Positions 18,714 to 28,080 of a stretch of 64,000 nt of DNA are shown in pieces. How positions within the stretch are numbered: position 1 is the stretch's first letter; each line of letters begins with the position of its first letter. This stretch comes from Bacillus fungorum (GTDB taxonomy: Bacteria; Bacillota; Bacilli; Bacillales; Bacillaceae_G). Made by a program: the position numbers and the translations under genes. The stretch spans positions 1 through 64,000 of the forward strand of contig NZ_NWUW01000019.1 of the NCBI RefSeq assembly GCF_002746455.1. The letters run 5' to 3'. A model generated the notes under the pieces. The model had not been told where the DNA came from. It saw only the letters and a program-made list of their open reading frames with translations, and made no database searches.

Positions 18714-19478
18714 ATGAAAAAAATTATTTTTGTTTCAAGTTTAGTACTTGCAATCAGTCTAGGGGTAGGGTGTAGTAATGAGAAAACAGCAAAGACGGAT
18801 GAGCCGAAAAAAGAATCAGTTCAAAAAGAAAAGGAATTAACGGCGAAGGATGTTTTCAAGAAAACGAACGAAGCTTTTAAAAATGAAGAACATGTAACGA
18901 TGACATATGGTGTAGGGGTAAAAGCTGAGGGAACAGAGATGGATATAGTAAAGGCTAAGATGCAATTAGAGCCAAAGACAAAGAATTCTCGTTCTGAAAT
19001 GAATATTTCCGGTACAGATGTTGTAGTGTATACTGTGGATGGTAAAGTTGCTGGTGAGGTAAAAAACCCTAATACAGGAGAAGTTATAACCGTACCAGAG
19101 GAGCAATTAAACGCTGGTGGAATGAAAGCGGCTCAAGATATTATAGATAAGTTAGAAGTACCGGAAGTAGTTTTAGATAAAATGAAGATGGAGAAAAGCG
19201 GAGGTAAATATAAACTGAAATTTACATTAAAAGGGCAAGAAACAGAAAGTATGTTAACTAGCATGGATGAAACGCAGAAGAAAATGTTACAAGCACAAAA
19301 TGCGAAGATAGAAGAAGTGGATGCAGAATATATCATTACAAAAGATTTTCAATATGAATCAGCAAAGATAGACATGATTATGAGTAGTAATGGCAAGGAT
19401 AAAGCACACATTATTACGAACGCAAAATATACGTCGTACGAAAAGTTTGACCCAATACAATTACCAGCAGCAAAGTAA
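18714..19478 (+). CDS. Lipoprotein, DUF6612-like
   Basis: A 254-residue lipoprotein: signal peptide with lipobox LGVGC (Cys20), Lys/Glu-rich linker, then a beta-rich domain that resembles the LolA-like/DUF6612 lipoproteins of Bacillus (ELTAKDVFKKTNEAFKNEEH, NSRSEMNISGTDVVVYTVDG, PEVVLDKMKMEKSGGKYKLK). Function unknown; probably anchored outside the membrane. AAAGGGGGCGACAGT supports the start. Single gene followed by a terminator. Confidence 0.78.
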   Translation: MKKIIFVSSLVLAISLGVGCSNEKTAKTDEPKKESVQKEKELTAKDVFKKTNEAFKNEEHVTMTYGVGVKAEGTEMDIVKAKMQLEPKTKNSRSEMNISGTDVVVYTVDGKVAGEVKNPNTGEVITVPEEQLNAGGMKAAQDIIDKLEVPEVVLDKMKMEKSGGKYKLKFTLKGQETESMLTSMDETQKKMLQAQNAKIEEVDAEYIITKDFQYESAKIDMIMSSNGKDKAHIITNAKYTSYEKFDPIQLPAAK

Positions 19479-19488
19479 CAGTTTTGAT

Positions 19489-19522
19489 AAGGAGGGGCCT
19501 AAAATAAGGTCCCTCTTTTTTG
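19489..19522 (+). terminator. Terminator after the DUF6612-like gene
   Basis: GGAGGGGCCT and AGGTCCCTC form a stem around AAAATA, followed by TTTTTT. Confidence 0.85.
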
Positions 19523-19589
19523 TATTCTTTCTTTATAGGAAAATAGGTACAATATAAAGAGGAAAAGATGTAGAAGAGGAGAGTGTCAT

Positions 19590-21026
19590 TTGAAAAAAAG
19601 AAAGATAGCAGTGGTCATTGTAGCGTATACCGTTTTGCTTGCAACGTCTGTACATACATATAAAAAACAACTTGATTATCCTATTATGAGTGATGTAGGT
19701 AAATTGCTTCCGACAAAAATAAAACGTGTTGAAAGTGCTACGGATGAGCACTCGTTAATAAAATTAGTGCAAGATGCAAATGTTTCTGGAGAGAAGATTT
19801 CTATTGCTGGTATGCAACATAGTCAGGGCGGGCAGACATATTATCCGCATGGTACGATGCTTGATATGAAAGGGTATAATAAAATATTAGAATTTGATCC
19901 AGAGAAGAAGCGCATTACAGTTCAAAGTGGTGCCACGTGGAATGATATTCAGAAGAAAGTAAATCCATATGGTCTTGCGGTTCAGGTGATGCAGTCGCAA
20001 AATATTTTTACAGTTGGTGGTTCATTAAGTGTAAATGTACATGGTCGTGATATTCGTCACGAAGCATTGATTGATACAGTAGAGTCGTTTAGATTGTTAA
20101 TGGCGGATGGTACGGTGCGTAATGTAAGTAGAGAAGAGAATGCAGATTTATTTCCTTATGTCATTGGCGGTTACGGGTTATTTGGTGTCATTTTAGATGT
20201 AACCTTAAAGTTAATAAATGATGAATTATATGAAACGCACACGAAAATGCTAGATTATAAAGAATACACGTCTTATTTCAAAGAGAAAGTGAAAAAAGAT
20301 GAAAATGTTCGTATGCACTTAGCTCGTATTTCTGTTGCTCCAAATTCATTTTTAAGAGAAATGTATGTGACAGATTATACATTGGCACAGAATCAAAATA
20401 TGAGGGAAGAGTATAGTGAATTAAAAGAAGAAACTATTATAGCAGCGCCAAAATTTTTACTTGGATTATCACGCTATAGTGAGTGGGGAAAAGATACGTT
20501 CTGGGATATACAAAGAAGTTATTTTGAACGTACAGATGGAAAGTATGAGACACGAAATAATGTTATGAGGTCAGATAGTGCTTTTATGGAATATGAAAAT
20601 CCGAATAGGACAGAGGTATTACAAGAATATTTTGTGCCTATAGATTCTTTCACGGAATACATAGATGATTTACGTAACGTATTAAATGAGGAAGAGTTTA
20701 ATTTGCTCAATATTACGATTCGTTACGTGGAAAAGAATGAAAATGCAGTTTTATCCTATGCGAAAGATGATATGTTTGCACTGGTTTTTTTAATTAATCA
20801 AGGGCGTTCTGAAAATGAGATAAAGAAAACAGAGGATGTTATTCAGAAGATGATTGATGTTACGTTAAAGCATAACGGCAGTTATTATTTACCGTATTAT
20901 TCTTATCCAACGAAAGAGCAGTTAAAGAGAGCATATCCTCGTATAGAAGAATTTCTTCAGAAGAAAAAAGAAGCAGATCCAAAAGAGAGATTTGTGAATT
21001 TATTTTATAGGGAGTATACGAAATGA
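19590..21026 (+). CDS. FAD-binding PCMH-type oxidase, membrane-anchored
   Basis: A 478-residue flavoprotein of the FAD-linked oxidase (PCMH/VAO) family. After an N-terminal membrane anchor (IAVVIVAYTVLLATSVHTY), the FAD domain shows SIAGMQHSQGGQTYYPHGTM, VQSGATWNDIQKK and SLSVNVHGRDIRHEALIDTV, which fit the family's pyrophosphate-binding loops. Similar enzymes oxidise sugars or aldonolactones; the substrate here is unknown. The start is TTG at 19590, 9 nt after AGAGGAG; the next in-frame ATG would remove the anchor. It overlaps the following MFS gene by 4 bp. Confidence 0.83.
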   Translation: MKKRKIAVVIVAYTVLLATSVHTYKKQLDYPIMSDVGKLLPTKIKRVESATDEHSLIKLVQDANVSGEKISIAGMQHSQGGQTYYPHGTMLDMKGYNKILEFDPEKKRITVQSGATWNDIQKKVNPYGLAVQVMQSQNIFTVGGSLSVNVHGRDIRHEALIDTVESFRLLMADGTVRNVSREENADLFPYVIGGYGLFGVILDVTLKLINDELYETHTKMLDYKEYTSYFKEKVKKDENVRMHLARISVAPNSFLREMYVTDYTLAQNQNMREEYSELKEETIIAAPKFLLGLSRYSEWGKDTFWDIQRSYFERTDGKYETRNNVMRSDSAFMEYENPNRTEVLQEYFVPIDSFTEYIDDLRNVLNEEEFNLLNITIRYVEKNENAVLSYAKDDMFALVFLINQGRSENEIKKTEDVIQKMIDVTLKHNGSYYLPYYSYPTKEQLKRAYPRIEEFLQKKKEADPKERFVNLFYREYTK

Positions 21027-21556
21027 CATATAGAAGATTTGTAGCTTCACAAAGCATCATTATGATGGCAGGAAGTATGGTATTTCCTTTTTACATTCTA
21101 TTGCTTCGGAATGTTGGAAATAGCTTCTCACAGTTTGGCTGGGCATATGGCTTATTTGCCTTAACTTCAGCTCTAGTATATCCATTAGTTGGAAGAATCT
21201 CTGATAGAGTAGGTGATAGAAAGTTATTAATCATATATGCCTGGTCCATGGCAATATTAATGCTTTGTTTTCCTATTGCAACAGAAGTATGGCATGTATA
21301 CATTCTTCAAATCTTAATGGGTATTTTAGGGGCTGTGCAGCGTAATACGGAGAAGACGTCATTAGCACGAAAAGTTGTACAAGAAAATGCTGGTTATGAG
21401 ATTGGAAAATATCATGTGTGGACATCGATTGGAGGAGCAGTAGCAATTATTGCAACAGGATATTTAGTAGATTTCTTTACGATTGGTACAATTTTTTATA
21501 TAGCATCTATCTTATATGTAGTGAGCGGAATTGTATTAAGTAGTAAAAAAATATAA
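21023..21556 (+). CDS. Half-length MFS transporter protein
   Basis: A 177-residue membrane protein with about six hydrophobic segments, corresponding to only the N-terminal half of a 12-TM major facilitator. The MFS loop 2-3 signature is visible as GRISDRVGDRK. It overlaps the FAD oxidase by ATGA, so the two are co-translated. There is no trace of the second MFS half in the 70 bp before the next gene. Either it is a genuine half-transporter that dimerises, or an old truncation. The stop follows KKI after a last hydrophobic helix, so the end is clean. Confidence 0.75.
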   Translation: MTYRRFVASQSIIMMAGSMVFPFYILLLRNVGNSFSQFGWAYGLFALTSALVYPLVGRISDRVGDRKLLIIYAWSMAILMLCFPIATEVWHVYILQILMGILGAVQRNTEKTSLARKVVQENAGYEIGKYHVWTSIGGAVAIIATGYLVDFFTIGTIFYIASILYVVSGIVLSSKKI

Positions 21557-21634
21557 CTATTCCTATTTTCACCTGAATACCCTTTATTTGTTATACTAAA
21601 AGGGAATACAAAAGAAAAGGGGACATTGCCTTTG

Positions 21635-23356
21635 ATGAAATTTTTAATTTTAGCTATTCTCACTTTGTTTTTGATTCCATGGACAAGAAGAAGCGGTAGT
21701 AAACTTCGAGCAGTGGATAAGAAAGGGGAAGAGAGGGTTGTAAAGGGTAAGAAATCATCCATTTTAGTTATTCCAGTTTTATTTTGGATAGGTATTGCAA
21801 TCTATGAATATTTTTGGTTAATTGATGATCGAGCAGATTCAATTCTTACTCATTATTCTGTTGCAGTAGCAATTTTAATTGGGCTTGTTTTATTTTCGCA
21901 AGATCAAATAGGGAAATTAGAAGGCACGTTAAAGGGACTTCTAATGTTTGTTTTACTCGCAAGTTACGGCTATTTTGGTTATTTGCACGATATAGTAATC
22001 TCGCAAACGAAATATGATTCTGTTGTAAAGGTAGAGAAAGAAATTTCAGAGCCATTTACTGAAAATGATCAGCCGTTTACAGTGCCGCCAAAGACAGCGG
22101 AGAATAAGATGAAAAAAGTATTTGGGGATATTCCAAAAGTAGCTTATTTTGAGCTAGGAGAATTAACTCCGCAAATGGTAAATGGCGAAGCTTTATATGT
22201 AGCACCGATTGAAGTTTCAGGATTTTTTAAAGCACGTAAAGCAGAGACAATTCCAGGGTACGTAACGATGTCAGGTACAAACCCTGATGCGGAAGCGAAA
22301 CTGCACCTCGGTTATAAAATGAAATACGTGCCAAGCATGTTTTTCGGAAATAATTTAGAGCGTTTGGTAAGGCAAGCAGAACCAAATTTAATCTTTAAAG
22401 GTAAACCGAAATTTGAAGTCGATGATAAAGGTAAACCGTATTATACAATGACGTATGGTGAATTTATTTCAGGAAGATCTGGATTTGAGGTAGAGGGCGT
22501 TGTAGTAGTAGATGCACAAACAGGTGAAGTGAAAAGATACGATAAAGGAAAGGCGCCTAAATTTGTTGATGGTGTATTAAATCACGAGACTGCATCTACA
22601 TTAAATACGTACTTCGGTAAATATATTCACGGATTTTGGAATACGAAATTTTCGCAAACTGATATGAAGATCCCGACTGAGTGGGGAACGAAAGAAGGAG
22701 TTACACCAATCTTCGGTAAGGATGGGACGTTATATTACTTTACTGATTTCACCTCTCCGAAAGAAGGAGTAGATTCTGCGTTAGGTTACTCACTCATTGA
22801 TGCGCGTACAGGTAAATTGTATTACTATAACGGAAAAGAAGTAAAGGGAATTATGGATGGTTCAGCTGCTTCGGAAGTCGTGGATAATTCCTTTAAGAGA
22901 GAGAAATGGCATGGAACGATGCCGGTTATTTATAACGTGTATGGTAAACCTTCTTGGATTGTACCTGTTATTGATGACGGAGGATTAGTACGTGCCCATA
23001 CTGTTATCTATGCTTCTAATGCGAAAATATTTGCAACAGGTTCGACGCAAAAAGAAGCGCTTGAGAATTATAAAAATGCGCTGAGTGGAAGTGGAGACTC
23101 ATTTAGACCGACTTCAAGTGGGAAAGAAGCACAAAAAGAAGGCGTTGTACAACGTGTATATAAAGAAAAATCAGGTGAAAATACAATTGTGTACGTACTG
23201 TTAGAGAATGAACAAAAAGTATTTATGATACCTGTGAAGAAATTCCCATATGCTATGTTTACAGAAGTGGGAGATCCAATTCAAATCACATATTTAGATA
23301 CAGGAGAGGCGATGTCTTCCGTATCTAAATTTACAAATAGGAATTTGAACAAGTAA
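21635..23356 (+). CDS. Large membrane protein of unknown function
   Basis: A protein of about 573 residues that I do not recognise. Four hydrophobic segments lie in the first 120 residues (FLILAILTLFLIPW, ILVIPVLFWIGIAIYEYFWL, YSVAVAILIGLVLF, GLLMFVLLASYGYFGYL); the remaining ~450 residues are soluble and probably outside, with repeated motifs of the kind VVDAQTGEVKRYD and LIDARTGKLYYYNGKE, which resemble PepSY-like turns. Start choice is uncertain: ATG 21635 is used, but TTG at 21632 lies nearer to AAAAGGGGA. It is monocistronic with a terminator. Confidence 0.75.
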   Translation: MKFLILAILTLFLIPWTRRSGSKLRAVDKKGEERVVKGKKSSILVIPVLFWIGIAIYEYFWLIDDRADSILTHYSVAVAILIGLVLFSQDQIGKLEGTLKGLLMFVLLASYGYFGYLHDIVISQTKYDSVVKVEKEISEPFTENDQPFTVPPKTAENKMKKVFGDIPKVAYFELGELTPQMVNGEALYVAPIEVSGFFKARKAETIPGYVTMSGTNPDAEAKLHLGYKMKYVPSMFFGNNLERLVRQAEPNLIFKGKPKFEVDDKGKPYYTMTYGEFISGRSGFEVEGVVVVDAQTGEVKRYDKGKAPKFVDGVLNHETASTLNTYFGKYIHGFWNTKFSQTDMKIPTEWGTKEGVTPIFGKDGTLYYFTDFTSPKEGVDSALGYSLIDARTGKLYYYNGKEVKGIMDGSAASEVVDNSFKREKWHGTMPVIYNVYGKPSWIVPVIDDGGLVRAHTVIYASNAKIFATGSTQKEALENYKNALSGSGDSFRPTSSGKEAQKEGVVQRVYKEKSGENTIVYVLLENEQKVFMIPVKKFPYAMFTEVGDPIQITYLDTGEAMSSVSKFTNRNLNK

Positions 23357-23385
23357 AGCGATAGAGATTCTATCGCTTTTTTTTA
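23354..23385 (+). terminator. Terminator after the unknown membrane protein
   Basis: AAAGCGATAGA-GAT-TCTATCGCTTTTTTTT. Confidence 0.94.
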
Positions 23386-23483
23386 CAGAATTAAACAGGA
23401 AAATGCACTATACTTGACGTATGCTTATGTTGTAACTATAATTGTTACGATTTAGTATGTATAGGAAAGGGTGAATTTAAAAA

Positions 23484-24734
23484 GTGAATGAAGTTAATCA
23501 CGAAATATATAAACCTGTAAAGATGAACAGGTTATGGATGATTCTTGTATTAGGGACACTTACGGCGATTGGACCATTATCTATTGATATGTATTTGCCT
23601 TCGTTACCAAAGTTAACGGATGATTTACAAACAGGCGCATCCCTCGCGCAGCTTACATTGACAGCTTGTTTGCTTGGGCTATCAGTAGGACAATTATTTG
23701 TTGGCTCAATTAGTGATATTTATGGAAGGCGCAAACCTCTTATTATTGCTCTTATTATTTATGTTGCTTCTTCTTTGCTTTGTGCTGTTGCGCCATCTAT
23801 TTGGACTTTAGTGTTATTGCGCTTCCTACAAGGAGCTTCAGGATCGGCTGGGATTGTTATATCACGTGCAATGGTACGTGACATGTACTCGGGTTCTGAA
23901 ATGACGAAGTTTTTCTCACTGCTCATGTTAGTAAACGGAGCAGCACCTATTTTGGCACCGATTATTGGGGGACAATTGTTACAGTTTACAACATGGCGCG
24001 GTGTTTTCATCGTTCTCGGAGCAATTAGTGTATTCATGTTAATATCAGCTACTTTCGTATTACGTGAAACATTACCTCCTGAAGAAAGAGAAACAGGTGG
24101 TCTGTCAGGGACATTGGCGACATATGGAAAACTCCTGAAAGATCGTTTGTTTATGGGGTATGCATTGTCACAAGGATTAGTAACAGCAGCAATGTTTGCT
24201 TACATTTCGGGATCGCCATTTGTATTGCAAAATATATACGGGGCATCACCACAGCAATTTAGCTTATTCTTTGCGATTAACGGTATCGGTATTATTATTG
24301 CTAGTCAGGTAACGGGTCGTTTAGCGGGGAAAGTTAATGAGAAGACATTATTTGTCTCTGGTATTATTATTGCAGCTGTTGGTGGCCTATTTTTACTGCT
24401 GACAATCGTACTAGGAATAGGTTTAATTGGTGTTTTATGTTCGTTATTCCTTGTCGTATCAAGTGTTGGGGTTGTCTCAACAACTGGGTTCTCTTTAGCA
24501 ATGAGAAATCAAAAACAAGCTGCAGGAACAGCGTCAGCTTTACTAGGTTTATTACAGTTTATTTCAGGAGCATTTGTTGCACCGTTAGTAGGTATTGGTG
24601 GAAGTAATACAGCATTACCGATGGGTGTTGTGATAGCTCTTTGTGAAATTGGTGCTGTATTGTGTTACTTATTTATGGCTAGAAGAAGCGAGAAGCAGTT
24701 TGAACTGCAACAAAGACAAAATTTAGAGGCTTAA
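23484..24734 (+). CDS. Bcr/CflA-type multidrug efflux MFS transporter
   Basis: A 416-residue, 12-TM drug/proton antiporter of the Bcr/CflA subfamily. Typical sequences: GPLSIDMYLPSLPKL at TM1, the loop motif GSISDIYGRRKPL, and RFLQGASGSAGIVISRAMVRD in TM4-5. It is expected to export small drugs such as bicyclomycin or chloramphenicol-like compounds, but specificity cannot be read. The start is GTG at 23484; the site AAAGGG is about 12 nt away, a loose spacing. Single gene with a long terminator. Confidence 0.9.
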   Translation: MNEVNHEIYKPVKMNRLWMILVLGTLTAIGPLSIDMYLPSLPKLTDDLQTGASLAQLTLTACLLGLSVGQLFVGSISDIYGRRKPLIIALIIYVASSLLCAVAPSIWTLVLLRFLQGASGSAGIVISRAMVRDMYSGSEMTKFFSLLMLVNGAAPILAPIIGGQLLQFTTWRGVFIVLGAISVFMLISATFVLRETLPPEERETGGLSGTLATYGKLLKDRLFMGYALSQGLVTAAMFAYISGSPFVLQNIYGASPQQFSLFFAINGIGIIIASQVTGRLAGKVNEKTLFVSGIIIAAVGGLFLLLTIVLGIGLIGVLCSLFLVVSSVGVVSTTGFSLAMRNQKQAAGTASALLGLLQFISGAFVAPLVGIGGSNTALPMGVVIALCEIGAVLCYLFMARRSEKQFELQQRQNLEA

Positions 24735-24783
24735 CAAAAAAGAACTGATTCAAAGGAAATATGTGAATCAGTTCTTTTTTTCA
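24735..24783 (+). terminator. Terminator after the Bcr/CflA gene
   Basis: AAAAAAGAACTGATTCA pairs with TGAATCAGTTCTTTTTTT around a 12-nt loop. Confidence 0.92.
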
Positions 24784-24996
24784 TTTCTTTGAAATACCTC
24801 ATACAGTTTTGTAAGGTGATGTAGTAAAGCAGTGCAAAAGTTATTTGTATAAAGTGACGATACTGTGACAAACATGTTGGTATATATATTACGATGTCGT
24901 CTTAAGTGTAAAAAGTAGGATGTTCTCGGTATAATAACAAGTGGAGATAAAAGAAACTATAATGAGTAGTAGCTGTAGATAAAAGGAGAAGAAGAG

Positions 24997-25500
24997 ATGA
25001 AGAAGGTTTTGGGTATTGCTGTAATGGGAAGTATGATCCTTCTAGCAGGATGTAATGGAAATAAAGATACGAAAGAACCGAAAGAAAAGGTAGAGCAATC
25101 TACAGAACAAACAGAAGAGATGAAAGAATACCGTGCAGTACATGAAAAATATGATTTGAAAATGAATAAAGAAATTAATAAAGCACTGCAGTTATTTGAA
25201 GTGTCAAAAGAAAAGGGCGGTAAGGAAATAACGAATGCTACATATAAAGAAGATGTGCAAAAGGTAACGACAAGCATGTTAGAAGATATTGATCATATAC
25301 GCAAAGAAATTCGTGTTCCGAAGTCGAAAGAGCAAGAACATGAGGTATATGTTGGTTTCTTGAATGAATCAGAACAAGCGATGAAAAAATTACAGAAGTT
25401 AGCTAAAGAAGAAGATTCATCGTTGATTCGTGATATAGAAATTAATTTTGCAACAGCATCGACATACTATAAACGTTTTCAAGCAGAAACGAAAAAATAA
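24997..25500 (+). CDS. Small lipoprotein of unknown function
   Basis: A 167-residue lipoprotein: signal peptide, lipobox LLAGC (Cys19), charged linker and a mostly helical, Lys/Glu-rich body (VHEKYDLKMNKEINKALQLF, VYVGFLNESEQAMKKLQKLA). No family recognised. The start follows AAAGGAGAAGAAG. Single gene ending in a bidirectional terminator shared with the DUF3951 gene. Confidence 0.75.
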   Translation: MKKVLGIAVMGSMILLAGCNGNKDTKEPKEKVEQSTEQTEEMKEYRAVHEKYDLKMNKEINKALQLFEVSKEKGGKEITNATYKEDVQKVTTSMLEDIDHIRKEIRVPKSKEQEHEVYVGFLNESEQAMKKLQKLAKEEDSSLIRDIEINFATASTYYKRFQAETKK

Positions 25501-25526
25501 CCTTGCCTGTGCAAGGTTATTTTTTC
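25492..25526. terminator. Bidirectional terminator, lipoprotein/DUF3951
   Basis: AAAAAATAACCTTGC-CTGT-GCAAGGTTATTTTTT; overlaps the 3' ends of both convergent genes. Confidence 0.94.
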
Positions 25527-25732
25527 TTCTTGCCATCTCCGTCTTCATCCTCGGATACTAATACTTTCTGTTCTTCGTGAAATTCGGAAATAGTTTGTCC
25601 GGTAATATTATCAAAGGGTGTGTAAAAAGAGGTAATGCTTTTCTTTTTAATGAATAGTTTGTAGAATCCGATGATGACAAGTATGACGATTGTTAATGGT
25701 AATCCTATAGTAGCCAGAAGTAAGGGGTCCAT
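25517..25732 (-). CDS. DUF3951 small membrane protein
   Basis: A 71-residue protein with one N-terminal membrane segment (LLATIGLPLTIVILVIIGFY), then a basic patch and a short soluble tail with YTPFDNITGQ ending in acidic and lysine-rich residues. This arrangement matches DUF3951 proteins of the B. cereus group, of unknown function. The start follows AAAGGAGTTATAAG. Confidence 0.8.
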   Translation of the reverse strand: MDPLLLATIGLPLTIVILVIIGFYKLFIKKKSITSFYTPFDNITGQTISEFHEEQKVLVSEDEDGDGKKKK

Positions 25733-25901
25733 CTTATAACTCCTTTAACATCATTTCTTTTTATTATAAGCGAAAGCTATAATTCAGATAAATGAATTAA
25801 AAACTGACTTTTCTAAATATATCCAATTTGATTGACTTTTCGTTTTTTCAGAATTATAATTCGAAATATACAATTTGAACCAAATAATAATATAGCAATT
25901 T

Positions 25902-26005
25902 ACTTATCCAGAGAGGTAGAGGGACTGGCCCTATGACACCTCAGCAGCGGGTTCTGTAATAGGAACACCGTGCTAATTCCAGCAAGCAAGTCTTGAAAGA
26001 TAAGT
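25902..26005 (+). promoter_or_regulatory. SAM-I (S-box) riboswitch aptamer
   Basis: A full S-box: P1 strands ACTTATC (25902-25908) and GATAAGT (25999-26005), and conserved blocks AGAGAGGTAGAGGGACTGGC, CCTATGACACCTCAGCAGCG, GTGCTAATTCCAGCAAGC and TTGAAAGATAAG. SAM binding favours the downstream terminator, so the Opp-type operator genes that follow are expressed when methionine/SAM is low. A second copy stands at 36650-36750 on the other strand. Confidence 0.97.
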
Positions 26006-26023
26006 GATGGGCCTTTGTTTATT

Positions 26024-26060
26024 AAGCCTTGATCTTATTTTTTAAGATCAAGGCTTTTTG
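26024..26060 (+). terminator. Intrinsic terminator of the S-box leader
   Basis: AAGCCTTGATCTTA and TAAGATCAAGGCTT with TTTTG, 18 nt behind the aptamer and about 80 nt before the first transporter gene: the expression platform of the riboswitch. Confidence 0.93.
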
Positions 26061-26142
26061 TATTCTAAAAAGAGAAGAGGGAGTAATGGAAAAAGTACGT
26101 TCATAAAACTAAGTAAATATATGTGTTTAGGGGGTTATTGGA

Positions 26143-27060
26143 GTGTATGTAATTAAAAAATTATCAGTTATGGTGTTCACGCTATGGGTTATTACGACAG
26201 TGACATTTCTAATTATGCATATTATTCCGGGGGATCCATTTTCATCAGATGCAAAAATCTTTCCTGAAGAAGTGATCCAAAACATGAGAGCGAAGTATCA
26301 CCTTGATGAACCGTTATGGAATCAATATGTTGCTTATTTAGACGGCGTAGTTCATTTTGATTTTGGTGAATCTGTTCAATCAACCGGGCAAGGTGTATCA
26401 GAAATTATAATAACTGGTTTTGGTCCATCAGCAATTATTGGTTTACAAGCACTCGTTATTTCATTGTTAGTCGGAATTGCGGCAGGTACATTTGCTGCTC
26501 TTTATCATGGGAAGGTAATTGATTACGGTGTAAGTTTACTTGCCATCCTCGGTATTTCTATTCCGAGTTTTATCTTAGCACCACTATTTATACAAGTATT
26601 CGCTATTCAATTCGAGCTCTTACCAGTAGCCTCTTGGGGTACATTTGAACATACGGTATTGCCATCCTTTGCATTAGCGTTAGGACCAATCGCAGTGATT
26701 ACAAGATTTGTTCGCTCTAATATGATCGAAATACTGCAGAGTGATTATATTAAATTAGCGAGAGCGAAAGGTATACCGATTAAGAAGATTATTATAAGAC
26801 ATGCTCTTCGAAATGCGATTGTTCCAGTACTTACATTTGTTGGACCATTAATGGCGGGACTTTTAACAGGTACTTTCGTTATTGAAAAGATTTTTTCAAT
26901 TCCTGGTCTCGGAAAATATTTTGTAGATAGTATTTTTAATCGAGATTATCCAGTGATTATGGGAACAACCATTTTTTATAGTGCACTTTTAATTGTATGT
27001 ATTTTTATTACAGATATTATTCACCGTATTGTTGATCCACGTATTCGTTCTATTACGTAA
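26143..27060 (+). CDS. Peptide/nickel-type ABC transporter permease (OppB-like)
   Basis: A 305-residue permease of the DppB/OppB family with six hydrophobic segments, N-terminal FTLWVITTVTFLIMHIIPGDPF (TM1 with the conserved PGDP) and the inner-membrane loop RTxR-type region YIKLARAKGIPIKKIIIRHA that contacts the ATPases. The start is GTG at 26143 with GGGGG 8 nt upstream. First gene of a five-gene operon (permease, permease, ATPase, ATPase, binding protein) under a SAM-I riboswitch, which suggests import of methionine-containing peptides or another sulfur compound rather than bulk peptides. Confidence 0.93.
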   Translation: MYVIKKLSVMVFTLWVITTVTFLIMHIIPGDPFSSDAKIFPEEVIQNMRAKYHLDEPLWNQYVAYLDGVVHFDFGESVQSTGQGVSEIIITGFGPSAIIGLQALVISLLVGIAAGTFAALYHGKVIDYGVSLLAILGISIPSFILAPLFIQVFAIQFELLPVASWGTFEHTVLPSFALALGPIAVITRFVRSNMIEILQSDYIKLARAKGIPIKKIIIRHALRNAIVPVLTFVGPLMAGLLTGTFVIEKIFSIPGLGKYFVDSIFNRDYPVIMGTTIFYSALLIVCIFITDIIHRIVDPRIRSIT

Positions 27061-27075
27061 GGAGGGGATGTTTAG

Positions 27076-28080
27076 ATGGGGGCTTATGAAATTAATGACC
27101 AGTTATTAACAAATGAAGAGAAAAAAGAATTAACGATAAATAAAGATCAGCAAAAGATTAGCCGAAAGAAAGAAGTGTTTCGTAAGTTTGTATCGAATCC
27201 AATCGCAGTTTTAGGATCAGTGACGTTATTACTCATTATTGTTTTCTCGCTTATTGGTGAAAGTTTAACGCCATTTACTGCGAGTGAACAAGTAAAAGAG
27301 GCAACAAACTTGCCACCTAGTAGTGAGCATTGGTTCGGAACAGATGATTTAGGTAGAGATATATGGGCACGTACTTGGGCTGGCGGAAAAATTTCATTAA
27401 CAGTTGGATTAGTGGCAGCTGCTCTTGATATAGGACTTGGTGTGCTAATCGGAGGATTTAGTGGATATGTGAGAGGGCGCAATCGCCTTGGGACATTAAT
27501 GGATGAGTGGATTATACGAGGGATCGAAGTGTTATACGGTATCCCGTATTTATTAATTGTTATTTTACTATTAATTGTTATGAAACCAGGTCTTTTTACT
27601 ATTATCATCGCCCTTGCATTAACAGGATGGATTGGTATGGCACGTCTCGTTAGGGCACAAGTCTTATCTTTAAAACAAAGAGAGTTTGTTATTGCAGCGG
27701 AGCGATTAGGTACATCACATATGAAAATTATATACGGGCATTTAATTCCGAACTTAACAGGCATTATTATCGTAAATTTATCATTTACAATTCCAGCAGC
27801 TATTTTCTCAGAATCATTTTTAAGCTTTATCGGACTAGGAGTACAATCACCGGCAGCGAGCTGGGGGACGATGACGAATGATGCACTTGGGACATTATTG
27901 AGTGGGGAATGGTGGCAGCTATTCTTCCCCGCAATCATGATTGCACTCATCATGTTCGCATTTAATGCAATTGGTGATGGATTACAAGATGCAATTGATC
28001 CAAAAATCGTAAAACAGAATCGAAAGGAGAAAAAACATGGGACAGCTCTTATCTTTAGAAAACGTAACGTTAGCCGTTGA
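27076..28080 (+). CDS. Peptide-type ABC transporter permease (OppC-like)
   Basis: A 334-residue permease of the DppC/OppC family. A cytoplasmic N-terminus precedes TM1 (PIAVLGSVTLLLIIVFSLIG); HWFGTDDLGRDIWARTWAGG is the family signature, and MARLVRAQVLSLKQREFVIA the ATPase-contact loop. The reading frame runs 44 bp into the next gene, giving an extra C-terminal tail (TALIFRKRNVSR) that is probably a by-product of the overlap. It forms the membrane pore with the preceding permease. Confidence 0.93.
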   Translation: MGAYEINDQLLTNEEKKELTINKDQQKISRKKEVFRKFVSNPIAVLGSVTLLLIIVFSLIGESLTPFTASEQVKEATNLPPSSEHWFGTDDLGRDIWARTWAGGKISLTVGLVAAALDIGLGVLIGGFSGYVRGRNRLGTLMDEWIIRGIEVLYGIPYLLIVILLLIVMKPGLFTIIIALALTGWIGMARLVRAQVLSLKQREFVIAAERLGTSHMKIIYGHLIPNLTGIIIVNLSFTIPAAIFSESFLSFIGLGVQSPAASWGTMTNDALGTLLSGEWWQLFFPAIMIALIMFAFNAIGDGLQDAIDPKIVKQNRKEKKHGTALIFRKRNVSR

